This document shows positions 38,024 to 49,458 of a DNA stretch of 64,000 nt, one piece after another (position 1 is the stretch's first letter; each line of letters starts with the position of its first letter). Source of the stretch: Utricularia gibba (lineage: Eukaryota > Streptophyta > Magnoliopsida > Lamiales > Lentibulariaceae). The DNA lies in assembly GCA_002189035.1 (NCBI GenBank), contig NEEC01000011.1, positions 434,001-498,000 on the forward strand, in the 5' to 3' direction. The notes beneath the pieces are model-generated. The model made no database searches, had not been told where the DNA came from, and was given only the letters and a program-made list of their open reading frames with translations. A program made the translations under genes and the position numbers.

Positions 38024-39041
38024 TCAAGTTTGATCATCACCATCACCATCTTCATCTTCATTCCATGCATCTTGTTTTTGCACTTTTGCTTGCATCCAAT
38101 CCTTCAAATATATGTACGCCTCTATTGTATTTGAAGCCAAGCGTGATCGTTTTGCACCCAACGTTCTACCACCTACACTAAAAGCACTCTTCGATGCTAC
38201 TATCGAAGTTGGAGGTGTGAAAATGTCTTTGGCTATGTGAGCCAAGATAGGATAATTAGCAGAATTGACCTTCCACCATGCTAATAAATCAAAAGAATCA
38301 TCATCACATTCATACAAACATTGTGTAGTGTTATATAAATTAATTTCACCAAAAGAAGATAATGTATGAGAGGATGAACATTTAGCACGAAGTAAAGCCC
38401 AAACATCATCATCACAAGTAGATGCAGAATTTCTAATTTTAGATCCAAGAGAACTATATGAACCCAAACCCCCATGATATTTCTCATACAACTCATACAA
38501 GTGTTTCAAAGTTTCCCTAGCATGAGGATACATATGCTCTATATTAATATAAGTACCTAAAACATCTAAAATGTGATAATATTCACCAAATATTTCAAGT
38601 AATGATCTCAAACCATCATCCTTTATTCTAGGATCTAAAATCACTGCAATGATGTATAAAACCAGAATATCAGTATAATATTGTAAATTTTTTTTTAACC
38701 ATACTTTCAATTGCAATAGAAAAATATGCATCATCATAATATTTTTTGAACACACAAGTAATATTAACTAAATCCGGGAGCACTAAATGACTTGTTGGAT
38801 AATACACACCATTGAACAATTTAGTATATCTATAAAAAGGCTTTAAAATATTCACAAGTTTCACAATTTTATCAAAAGAAATCAGATCTAGACCTTTTAA
38901 TGGGGGCTGGCTATTTTCAGCAAATTGAATAACAATATGCTTAAATGGAAGAATAGAGGATAACATATCATATGTTGCATTCCATCTTGTACGTACATCA
39001 ATTCTAAAACTTTTAAAAGGAATTTTGTGTAAGTCACACAA
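38024..39041 (-). pseudogene. hAT transposase, C-terminal part with dimerisation domain
   Basis: 39041-38670 has PFKSFRIDVRTRWNATYDML and FYRYTKLFNGVYYPTSHLVL. 38755-38024 has VILDPRIKDDGLRSLLEIF and the hAT C-terminal dimerisation domain (FDLLAWWKVNSANYPILAHI, PPTSIVASKSAFSVGGR, LASNTIEAYIYLKDW). The two frames are offset by one indel near 38695 in an A/T run. The gene continues from the fragment at 41326 once the intervening insertions are removed. Confidence 0.85.
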
Positions 39042-39141
39042 ATTTTTAAATTATACCCTCCTAGAAGTGAATCTATGTAAAAGTTGAACCAAATCATGAA
39101 AGTTCTCCACCAAATCTTTTATATCATCCAAAGAATCTTAA

Positions 39142-40241
39142 TGATAACACCATTTTTATTATGTTTTTATATATGCTTTTAAGCATGTTTTGTAGGGATA
39201 AATGTTATTTAGTATGCTAAATTATCTTCTTTTGCGTATTTAGTCTGCTAGAATGTGTTTATTGTGAAAACAGGCTCAATTGGCAACAATTGAGCCGAAA
39301 ACTCTAATATTTTGTCCAGTCTATGTTTTAAGTCTTATCAGGGTAAGAGCTAGTACTGTAGCAGTGCACTTTCCGCGTTGACAAGTCAGAAGGGACAGAA
39401 AAGCTGTGCAAAAGCCACTTTCTGTCGAAAGTAGCCGCCCTTCTGAAGAGATAAGATATGGAGCAGAGATCTCCCTTCTAGAAGCCTGAGGAAAAGACGA
39501 AGCTATCCTTACTTTTGAGCTGCAAAAGGGAAAAGGAAGGGAGAGAAGAAGGAGAGTACACTGTGCACGCAGAGTGCACAGGCAGCGAACAGGAGCGAGC
39601 GGGAGCAAGGAGAACTCCGTTTCTCCGGCGAACGTCTCCGGCGACCTCCAGATCTATGTGTTTACACTGTCTTTCCGCCCAGAAACTTGATTTCCAGCAG
39701 ATCTACGACCGAGAGCAACCGCTAGACACTTCATTTTCTATTTTCTGCACTTCTATTTCGTTCACAACTAGCTGCTGTTTCCTTCAACGTTTACATGCTT
39801 TCTGTTATGTTCTTGCACCTTGTCGCGAACGATAGGGCCTTTGTAGACCTTATTTATGCGTTAAATCATGTTCTTGACTAAGCCTTTCATGTTTGCCTTT
39901 AAGTTTAACGCGCTTTTACTGTTCCCATTACTTTTATTTTATGTTTTATGCACCTTCACATTAATTTCAGTCCCTCTTCATCCCTGCAACTCGTTTATTC
40001 CAGTAACTGTTATTTTACGTCTTACCCGCATTAGACTTAAATCCTAGTAAACCTCCCCTGTTTCTAGTAAATGTGTTAAACTTCAGAAAATTGCAACCAT
40101 TCCCTGTGGATTCGACCCTTGCTTGCCACGCTACATTAATTCTTGTGATTTGTGTAGTAGAATAGCTCGATTTATAAATTTCTTTTGATGCGTTGAATGT
40201 GCTAAACCGCGACATTTAGCAACCCATTCCAACGTTCATCA
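39142..40241 (+). mobile_element. Solo LTR of the Athila-type family, inside the hAT element
   Basis: Begins TGATAACACC and ends TTCATCA, as do the LTRs of the element at 42601-51924, and the full 1.1 kb is similar to them (here in the opposite orientation on this strand). Flanks are CTTAA (39137-39141) and CTTGA (40242-40246), a 5-bp target duplication with one mismatch. No internal region, so it is a solo LTR from recombination. Confidence 0.85.
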
Positions 40242-40265
40242 CTTGAACACATAAATTTAATACAT

Positions 40266-41301
40266 ATCATATCATCCTGACTTACGACATGTGAGAGTCT
40301 GCAGTAATGATTGGGTACTAACTTGCACGTAAAAGAAAGCTGGTGGTACACGCAAGACAGAAGAAATGATGGGAATGGGAACAGAAGGAGTTAATGCACG
40401 TGGGGAGTGATATAAAATCAACTTGGGACACTTATTTTCGGACTTTTTTTCACACTTTTACTAAGACTTAGAACTTTTGGGTTCTTCCTCTCCTCCAAGG
40501 AGGAAGAACATCTTAGCTTTCATTTTCGTTTCTATTTTCATGGCCCTTTTTGGCTAAACTCTTTTAGTTTCTGGGAATAGATGAAGTTTCCTTCAAAGTC
40601 TTGAGCAATAAACTCGGTTTTTCGCTGAATTCATTTCGGATTTCGCATACTTCTATGCATCTTGTTGTAGTCTTTCTATAACGACTCATAGTCACGGTCC
40701 ATGAGTAGCAGGCCACTCCTCATGGATTTTGATGAAGAGCAAGGTGAAGAGAACCAACTCCAACCCTATCAATTCGAGGGAAGTAGTGAATTGTTTGTAA
40801 CTAAGGTACCGCGACAGCGGACAGGTAGTGACCTCGTACCTGCCACTGGTCATTGGCAACAGTTGGGCACACGTGCACAATTTGGTTTTGAAGGCAATCA
40901 TTGACAATCTTCTTGTTTTTTCAATCATCCAAGGGGGAATCACATGAGGCTATTCCCGTGCCTCCTTGTCAATCAAAGTGTAAGGGAGAGTAGGCTATTC
41001 TTTGCTCCTATAACCAATTATTCAGAAGGAATCAGTGAAAGTCGAGGCAATGATAGATGAAAGGAGGAAACAGAGTCCATTTCCTAAGAACTGCAACCCT
41101 TAGTCAAGATCTATTACTTAGGTTGTAACTTTTATTCTTGTATTTCAAAAACCTCTTTTTACAAATCCGTGATAATTTGTGAAAGTTTTCTACAAAACAC
41201 TTTTCGCAAAACTCAACTCTTTTAGATCGATACTCGTACTACACTATTTTGTGTTTTAGGTTTTATATATTTAAAGTTTGTTGAGGAAACGACACTCAAC
41301 A
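40266..41301 (+). mobile_element. 5'-truncated copy of LTR family 2, inside the hAT element
   Basis: Similar along its length to 56654-57890 and to the reverse complement of 59514-62319. Shared landmarks are AAGAAAGCTGGTGG, ATGCACGTGGGGAGTG, CATGAGTAGCAGGCCACTCC, ATTGGCAACAGTTGGGCACAC and AAAACACTTTTCGCAAAACTC. It ends ...GACACTCAACA, as the intact copy ends CCACA. The first ~400 bp present in the intact copy are missing. Confidence 0.75.
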
Positions 41302-41325
41302 TCTAGTGTGAAAATGATCTCATTG

Positions 41326-42019
41326 TTAGAAAGCTATTATCCTTTTGTTGATCATCCACTTCTCATCGATCCAACTATAAGTTATTGCAATATAACTTTC
41401 TTGATTGATTGCCTTCCAACCATCACATGTTAGAGCAAATGGACATTTCAAAGAAGAAAAATGTGAAATCAATTCACACTTAAAAATCTGAAATTGATCA
41501 AGAGTAATGCTGCAATATTTCTTTCTAGAGATAGGCACAAAATTGGGTTGTAAAAAAGTGTGAATAAAATAAGTAAATGCATCATTTTCAACAACAGAAA
41601 AAGGCAATTCCTGGGAAATTATCCAACGAACCATACCAACATGCATTTTTTTACTATCTCAAACAAATCTTCCACCAAGAGTTCCTCCTTCAATATTTAA
41701 ACATGTTTGCTTACCACTAGAATCATATTTATCAACATGTTTTTCTCTAATATGCTTCAAAAGAGTACCAATACCCTCATTTTTTTTTCTGTTTATAAAC
41801 TTTACTACAATGTTTACAAATAGCCTCTTCCTTTTCAATATTATACATATAATGATCTCTCCAGTAAATATCACCAGCAACCTCTTTCCCCCTACATTGT
41901 TTTCTAGAAACATGCGACTCACATGCCATAGAATCAATATTCTCATTTTCTGAAACATCAATAGGATTAACAATATTTTCTAAACTAGTAGGAGACCCCA
42001 CAGATGTATTCGAAGTCAT
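41326..42019 (-). pseudogene. hAT transposase, N-terminal part with BED zinc finger
   Basis: Minus-strand frame from 42019: acidic leader, then YWRDHYMYNIEKEEAICKHC and, after a frame break at an A-run near 41785, GIGTLLKHIREKH. The Cys pair and His pair make a BED-type finger. The next frame (41326-41646) carries MVRWIISQELPFSVVENDAF, FVPISRKKY and LTCDGWKAINQESYIAITYS, the usual plant hAT order up to the first catalytic region. It ends shortly before the LTR insertion at 41301. Confidence 0.8.
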
Positions 42020-42600
42020 TTTTCAAAAGAACAAACTATATAAAAGAACTCTAACAATGAAAATTCAGAGATATTATGAAACTAAAATAATGGATAAAAA
42101 CCAAATGGATTGATGAAATAGTACCCGATTTTGTAGTACAAAACTTTGAGTTGATCGAAATCTCGTGAAGCACTGCAAAAACACTAAAAATCATAGAGGG
42201 AAAAGGTGATTAGGGTTTCTGCATCATTAACGTTAACAAATTGGGTGGACTGAATTTAATAATTATATTAAAAAAAGTAAATGCATGCACATGAGAAAAG
42301 CTTATGATTGTCATAAATGCCTATTAATATTTTTAATATTTTGAAATATAACCCATGGGTTTACCCATGGGTCAATATAGTAACCCGAACCGAATTGAGT
42401 ATATTGGGTTCGAATTATAGGTTTTACCCATAATGTAACGGTTATGGGTTCGAATTGAGTTTTTTGTGGGTTGACTCGACCGGTTTGCGGGTTAAACCAA
42501 ACCCATGCCTCTCTCTAGCCTGGCCCATGTCCCTCCTCACTCTCTCTCTCTTTCTCACTCTCCCACACATCACATATGCTTCATTCTTCTTGACCACCAC

Positions 42601-43812
42601 TGATGAATGTTGGGAATGGGGTTGCTAAATGTCACGGTTTAGCACATTCAACGTATTAAAAGAAATTTATAAACCAAGCTAGTCTACTACACAAATCACA
42701 AGAATTAATGTAGTATGGCAAGCAAGGGTCGAATCCACAGGCAATGGTTGTAATTTTCTGAAGTTTACACATTTACTAAAAACATGGGGATTTTCTGGGA
42801 TTTAAGTGTAATGCGGGTAAGACGTAAAATAACAGTTACTGGAATAAACGAGTTGCAGGGATGAAGAGGGACTGAAATTAACGTGAAAGTGCATAAAACA
42901 TAAAATAAAAGTAATTTGGCTGGGTTTTACACCAGGGTCTAGCTCTTGTGTCACTCAAGAGAGCCCTTAGGCTTAAACCCAGCTTGGAACGCTTGAAAAC
43001 AGAGTAATAGTTTGCAGAAACACAGCATGGTTCGCAGGAACAGTAAAAGCGCGTTAAACTTAAAGGAAAACATGAAAAGCTTAAACAACAGCATGTTCAT
43101 AAGTTAAAATAAGGTCTCCAACTAGTTTCTCGTTCACAACAGGGTACCGAAACACAACAGAAAGCGTAAAAACGACGACAATAACAGTAGGAAGTTCACG
43201 CAGAAAAGGGAGTGTAGAAATCTGTAAATAAAAGTTGCAGGATGCTTCTGTGGGCTGTGGATCTGCTGGAAATCGAAGTTCTGGCCGGAACGGTGGTGTG
43301 GACACGTAGATCTGGAGGTCGCTGGAGACTTTCGCCGGAGAAACGACGTTCTCCTTGCTCCCCTCGCTCCTGTTTGCTATCTGTGCACTCTGCGTGCACA
43401 GTGTACTCTCTTTCTTCTCTCCCTTCCTTTTCACTTTTGCAGCTCAAAATTAAGGGTAGCATTGTACTTTCCTCAATCTTCTAGAAGGGAGATCTCTTCT
43501 TCAAATCTTATCTTTTCAGAAGGGCGGCTACTTTCGGCGGAAAGTGACTTTTGTACAGCTTTTCTGTCTCGTTTGACTTGTCAATGCGGAAAGTGCGCTG
43601 CTACAGTACTAACTCTTACCCTGATAAGACTTAAAACATAGACTAGACGAAATATTAGAGTTTTCGGCTCAATTGTTGCCAATTGAGCCTGTTTTCACAA
43701 TAAACATATTTCAATAGTCTAAATATGCAAAAGAAGACATATTTGCACCATAAGCAACATTTAACCCTACAAAACACACTTAAAAACATATATAAAAACA
43801 CAATAAAAACGG
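42601..43812 (-). repeat. 3' LTR of the Athila-type element
   Basis: Matches the right LTR over almost its whole length, including a 117-residue spurious ORF present in both. It contains ~110 bp (about 42730-42838) absent from the other LTR. Its inner end departs from the partner after AAAAACGG, so the expected terminal TGATAACA (on the minus strand) is not seen here. Confidence 0.85.
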
Positions 43813-45228
43813 AAAATATCTCTATTCATGCTGAGGCAAAGAAAAGGTTTCGATTCATGCTATCCATGCAAGGAGTGAAGAGATGAGGTAGCAAGTGCGG
43901 GTAAGAATAGTGTCACTCAAGCACAGATAGTAGAAGTTACTCGTATGCTTCAAGTGTTCAAAAATCACATCTGCACGGGCACGAACTTGATCCTAATAGG
44001 TAGTGGCAGACTAACAGTGACATGTATGGGTTTTACCTTGCAACACACATACGACTTGTAACAAGAATGATGGCTGAAAATGAAAATGATGCACATGAAG
44101 GTACTAAACAAGAACATAGAGACTTGAGAACTCTTCCACTACGACTTAGTCACATTCCCCTCCTGTGTTCATCCTTATTCCTCCTAGAGTGGTTGGCCAG
44201 ACCACTGAATATGTTCAGGGAAAATGATGAGTTTATAGTGTCTAAGCCTCAAACTCTTATTTTGTATAAGATATAATTTTTTTACAGCATGGCTTTTCTG
44301 GTGTGCCTGTCTTTTGTACCTCTCTGCCTTTTTTTTTTTTTTTTTTTTTTTTTTACATATAGCTCGGCTTTTTTTTAGATTTGAGCTTGCCTTTTATCAT
44401 TGAAAATTTTTTATGTGCATCAGCCACGATCTATGTGTCTAACTCAGCACTCCTCAAACATCCACATACTAGCAGGCCACATACAAGCTATTCACAAGAA
44501 AAACCTAGTGCAGATAGAGCAAAACACAGGTTGCATGCATGCACTTTTCTACAAAATCTGGCTACCCTCATATAAGTCTTACGCAGGTAAGAACTAAAAA
44601 GGCTGAGTCCTCACAGAAGCGAAGAGGTAGGTATCCTACATGTCTAGAATGAACCGAAATTCCTAAACATGCTCAGCAGTACTCAAGGCAACAAAAGAAA
44701 GACAAACAACTACAAAACACATGCAAAGACTCATAAAACACAGAACAAAATTTACAAAACAAAGAGGGTAAAGGTCAATCAAGGCTTAGGAGGAACAGTA
44801 GGACTTACGCATGTCTGTAAGTCAAGCAGGGTCTCCAAATACATCTTCAGGGTTCCTACAATTCTTGTCAACTGACGAATTTCCTTCAAGCAGCAGTAGG
44901 GGCTGCACTCTTGGGACTACCCTCACCGGGGGTTCTGAAATTTCCTGGTCCTCAAGGAAATCCGCATAAATGAGGTTTGGTGTGAGTGGGGGTCCATGGA
45001 AGGGTCGCAATGTTCTGAGAAAGGAAGGAATGTGCGCAAGAGAGAAAGTAGTTGTTGGAAGAAGGGTTTCCCACTCTTTTTGAATTGAACCCACTAGGCC
45101 TATGTAACTAAAAATAAAGAAAGAGTTGCAACTACACAGGATATGGGCCATTGCATCAGAAACTAACAGTGGGACAAACAAATTCAAGAAGATAACTGAT
45201 TGCAACCTCACAAAAGCAAAATGCATAA
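43813..45228 (-). other. 3' internal region of the Athila-type element
   Basis: Between integrase and 3' LTR. A leftward 145-residue frame (44822-45259) starts with hydrophobic residues but has no recognisable env features. A run of 26 T at 44329-44354 is also present. Nothing else can be assigned. Confidence 0.5.
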
Positions 45229-46182
45229 CTAAAAGTGCAAAAAGAAAATAAAAATGCACAAAGGAAATAAAAGTAGAAAATACTGGTTACCTCCTAGCGA
45301 GGACCCTAGAATAAGTGTTAGGGTAAGACTTAAGTGCAGAATCATAATACCTTTTAATGCCACAGCATCCACAGGGTGTCCCACTTCATCTATCATAAGC
45401 TTATGGAACACTTTTAATCTGTGCCCATTCACAGTGAATGAGCTATGCATGTCTCTATCAAACAACTTAATGGAACCATTGGGATTCACATGTTTAATCA
45501 CAAAAGGTCCTTCCCAACGAGATTTCAGTTTACCTGGGTGAAGTTTGAGTTTAGATTGAAATAATAATACCTTTTGCCCAGGTTCAAAGTGTTTTCTCAA
45601 GATCTGGCGGACATGGAACTGCTTCGTGCGTTCCTTGAAGATTTTTGAATTCTTGTAGGCCTCATGTCTTAGTTCATCAAGCTTTGAAAGTTGGAGCTTT
45701 CTCAAATCACCACTATCTTGAATCTCCAAGTTCACTCGCTAGATCGCCCATCGTGCCTTCTGCTCTAATTCAATGGGCAAATGGCAATGTTTACCATATA
45801 CAAGACGAAAAGGAGACATACCGATGGGGGTTTTGAAGGTTGTGCGAATTGCCCACAAGGTGTCATTCAGCTTGGAGCTCCAATCCTTGCGAGAAGAAGT
45901 CACAGTCTTTTCCAGAATTTGCTTGATCTCCCGATTGGAAACTTCTGCCTGCCCATTGGTCTGAGGATGGTAAGAGTTAGATGGCTTGTACCAGACTCCA
46001 TAGCTTTTCAACAGTCTCTCCATAGCCTTGTTAAAGAAATGGCTTCCACGATCACTGATCAAGGCTTTAGGTGTTCCAAACCTCACGAAGATGTTATTCT
46101 TTAGAAAACGTATGACTGAATGAGTATCTTGTGACTTGGTGGGAATTGCCTCTATCCACTTTGAAACATAGTCCACTGCCAC
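45229..46182 (-). pseudogene. Integrase catalytic core and C-terminus
   Basis: 45739-46182 carries the DDE core: [15 protein letters not shown] (first Asp), [15 protein letters not shown] (second Asp) and [17 protein letters not shown] (Glu). After an in-frame TAG at 45736-45738 the text continues to 45229 with the GKVLLFQSKLKLHPGKLKSR-like C-terminal domain (GQKVLLFQSKLKL, KSRWEGPFVIKHV). About 1.4 kb remains before the 3' LTR, where Athila elements carry an env-like gene; I cannot identify one there. Confidence 0.9.
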
Positions 46183-46194
46183 CAGAATATACTC

Positions 46195-48285
46195 TTAGCC
46201 ATCAGAGTTCGGAAAGGGGCCCATGAAGTCGATACCCCACACGTCGAACACTTCTGGAACAACAATTGGCTGCATTGGCATTTCGTGTCGATTGGAGATA
46301 TTCCCTGTTCTCTGGCAGTTCTCGCAGCTCTTACAGTAAGACTTGGCATCTTTGAAAACTGTTGGCCAATAATAACCACAATCCAGCACCTTCTTGGCTG
46401 TATGGTTAGGACCATGGTGCCCTCCACAAGGGGATGCATGACAGAAAGCCAATACTTGCTGAATATCATCTTCGGCCAAGCAGCGTCGCACAACACCATC
46501 GGCACAATTTTTCCACAGATAGGGGTCATCCCAGAAATAGTGCTTACTCTCACTCTTCAACTTCAGCTTCTCATAACTCTTTAAGTCCAAAGCCATCTCT
46601 CCAGTGCATAGGTAGTTGGCTATGTCAGCATACCATGGTTCACTAGTCTTACCTACATCAGCCTTAATTGCGCAGATTTGTTCATCTGGAAATTCTTCAA
46701 CAATTGGAACACCATCCATGCGTTGCTCGATTCTACTAAGATGGTCTGCAACTTCATTGAGCTTCCCAGGCTTATCCCTGATTTCCACATTGAACTCTTG
46801 CAGCAATAAGACCCACCTCATAAGCCTTGGTTTGGTCTCCTTCTTAGACATGAGGTGTTTGATGGCGGCATGGTCTGTGTGCACAATCACCGTGTTGCCC
46901 AACAAATAGCTTCTGAACTTTTCCAAGGCAAATACCACAGCTAGCATCTCCTTCTCGGTTATAGTGTAATTTGCTTGAGCATTATCCAAGGTTTTGGAAG
47001 CATAGCTGATAACAGTGTCTTTTCCATCAAGTTTCTGGCCTAACATAGCTCCTACTGCATAATTGGATGCATCAGTCATCACATGGAAGGGCTCTCTCCA
47101 TATGGGCGCTTGTATGATAGGAGCTGATGTCACTGCTGCCTTGAGAGTGTCAAAAGCAAGCTTACATTCATCTGAAAAAATAAACTCAACATCTTTTTGC
47201 AAGAGGTTAGTCAATGGTCGAGCAATTTGAGAAAATTCCTTAATAAACCTCCTGTAAAATCCAACATGGCCTAAAAATGCACGAACTCCTCTTTCATCAT
47301 GTGGATATGGTAAACCAGAAATAGTACTTACCTTAGCAGGATCTACCGTAAGACCTGCTTCAGAAACAACATGCCCAAGTACAATTCCTTGGCATACGAA
47401 GAAATGGCATTTTTCAGAGTTCAAAACTAAATCTTTCTCAACACAACGTTTCAAAACAAGTTTTAAATGATTCAAACAATCATCAAAGCTAGTCCCATGC
47501 ACAATAAAGTCATCCATGAATACTTCAATGAAATCATCAATATAATCCGAAAAAATGCTGGTGACACACCTTTGAAACGTCGCTGGGGCGTTGCAGAGGC
47601 CAAATGGCATCTTCTTGTACACATATGTGCCAAAGGGACAGGTAAAGGTCATCTTTTCTTGATCATTCGGTGCCACAGCAACCTGATTATACCCTGAGTA
47701 CCCATCAAGAAAGCAATAAAAACTCTTACCACTCAACCTGTCCAACATTTGGTCAACGAAGGGTAGAGGGTAGTGATCCTTGTTACTTCGTTCAGCTTTC
47801 TGTAGTCAATACATACCCTCCAACCATTTTGAACTCGCATCGCCACCTTCTTTCCATCAGCATCTTCGACAACTATAATTCCTGTCTTTTTAGGGACTAC
47901 ATGGATAGGACTTACCCACGTACTATCAGAAATCGGGTAAATCACTCCAGCTTTCAATAGCTTTTGAATTTCCTTCTTTCACAACCTCCATGAGGGTCGG
48001 ATTAAGCCTTCTCTGAGGTTGTGTAACTAGTTTTGCTCCGTCTTCAAGATAAATCCTATGCATTGTGACAGAAGAGCTAATTCCAGTTATATCATCCAGC
48101 GTCCAGCCAATAGCCTTGCTGTTAGCCTTGAGAACGTCCATCAACTTCGTCTCTTCTTCACAAGAAAGATTAGCACTAATAATCACTGGCTTTGAATTGT
48201 CACCAATAAATGCATACTTGAGATGTGAAGGCAAGGGTTTCAATTCTGGTGATGCAACACTAGTCACCTCTCCAAGCTTCACCAA
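46195..48285 (-). pseudogene. Reverse transcriptase, RNase H and integrase N-terminus
   Basis: Two frames. 47733-48285 covers the RT start ([30 protein letters not shown]), shifting near 47740. 46195-47748 has [35 protein letters not shown] and the catalytic [10 protein letters not shown] (FMDD in place of YxDD). RNase H follows with [13 protein letters not shown] and [18 protein letters not shown]. The integrase HHCC finger is in [18 protein letters not shown] and CKSCENCQ. The frame ends at an in-frame TAA after FPNSDG; integrase resumes in the same frame. Confidence 0.9.
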
Positions 48286-48327
48286 GTCTTTATCTTCAAT
48301 GAAACATTCCAGAATTACATGCTCAGC

Positions 48328-49458
48328 TTACTCCTCTTCGAGTTCAACATCTTGTCTAAACAATTCAAGAATATCATGCTGCTCTTCATCAAAAACTTCC
48401 TCTACTAATTCATCAATGACATCAACTCCAGTCACAGGTGCAAAATCATCAGGGAAATTTTCAGCTTCATTGGTCTTAAAGATAGAAATATCATCAACAT
48501 AACCAATAGTAATGGCTCCTTTCCTACAATCAATTTGAGCATTTGCAGTAGCTAAGAAAGAGTGTCCTAGAATTAAAGTATTATCATTCACCCTAGCTGG
48601 AGGCATTTTAACAACAACAAAATCGCAAGGATAACAGGTGTTAGAAACTCTAACAAGAACATCTTCAGCAATACCATCCAGAATGGCCACGGATTTGGTT
48701 GCAAGTTGTAATTTCAAGTTGGTTGGCCTGAGGGGTTCCAAATCCAGTGCCAAATAAACTTCATAAGGCATCATGTTGATTGAAGCGCCTTGATCTGCCA
48801 TTGCCCTGCTGATAAATTTAGTTCCTACCTGAATAGGAACAAAAAATGTTCCAGGGTCTGGACATTTTTCCGGCATTTGCTGTGTCAGGTAGGCTGAGAC
48901 TTGAGTACTGACTTTCACTTCTTCATCCTTGCTCTTCCTCTTCGAACTACACAGGTCTTTCAATACTTTCATCCCTTTCGGCACTTGCCTTAAATAATCT
49001 ACAGCCTTCATGGTGATCATCGCACAGTCTAAAGCTGAGATTATGGAGTCTTTCTCTTCTTGCCTTGCTCGAGCTTGTAATCTTCCAGGAAAAGGAGGTT
49101 TCCTCTTGATCTCAACAGCAGGTTCCCTTGCTGTTTTTCCTTGTGTCCTATCCTCTGAATTAACTTCAGGACCTTCAGCCACTTTGCTTTGACTTGCAGG
49201 GGCCTTCCTGTCAGTTAGTTGCTTCCCCCCACGAAAGTCAATAGCATAAATATTTGCTTTCGGATTGGCATTTGGCTGAGAGGGTAGTTTCCCTGAATTT
49301 CCTTTCAGTTCAGCGAGCTCTGTAGCAAGTTGGCCAATTTTTCTCTCAAGACTCTTCATCATCTTCTCAGATTCAGCATCCCTTTTGGTTTGTTCAGCAT
49401 TCCTTTTGGCTTGTTCAGCATCACGTCTGGCCATGTTTTCCATCATCATCTTCATCAT
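48328..49458 (-). pseudogene. gag C-terminus and aspartic protease domain
   Basis: 376-residue frame. A charged coiled-coil-like start (ENMARRDAEQAKRNAEQTKR) precedes IGQLATELAELKG, then the pepsin-like protease with FISRAMADQGASINMMPYEV (the DxGAS active site is DQGAS, compare DLGAS in Athila) and NTLILGHSFLATANAQIDC (flap and second conserved block). It is separated from RT by a stop. Confidence 0.85.

Larger units (their letters stand above)
37238..42517 (-). mobile_element. hAT-superfamily DNA transposon, interrupted by two LTR insertions
   Basis: Ends show imperfect inverted repeats: TAGAGATGGGGCTGGG at 37238 and, on the other strand from 42517, TAGAGAGAGGCATGGG. They are flanked by an 8-bp target duplication, GCCCGGCC (37230-37237) and GCCTGGCC (42518-42525), differing at one base. 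Eight bp is the hAT standard. Subterminal regions are full of ACCCATGG and GGTTCGAA-like short repeats. The transposase reads leftward in pieces: BED finger (41659-42019), N-terminal core (41326-41646), then after the insertions 38670-39041 and the dimerisation domain (38024-38755). The middle of the transposase (~150-200 residues) is missing, so the element is dead. Confidence 0.85.

Noticed and set aside
38024-42019. Two separate hAT elements (BED part and dimerisation part)
   Set aside because: A single pair of terminal repeats and one 8-bp target duplication enclose both, and the order fits one transposase interrupted by LTRs.
43081-43434. 117-residue ORF as a gene, repeated at 51185-51538
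   Set aside because: It lies inside both LTRs of the Athila element and has no family similarity; it is duplicated because LTRs are duplicated.
44822-45259. env-like gene of the Athila element
   Set aside because: Position fits, but the 145-residue frame shows only a hydrophobic start and no recognisable env features.
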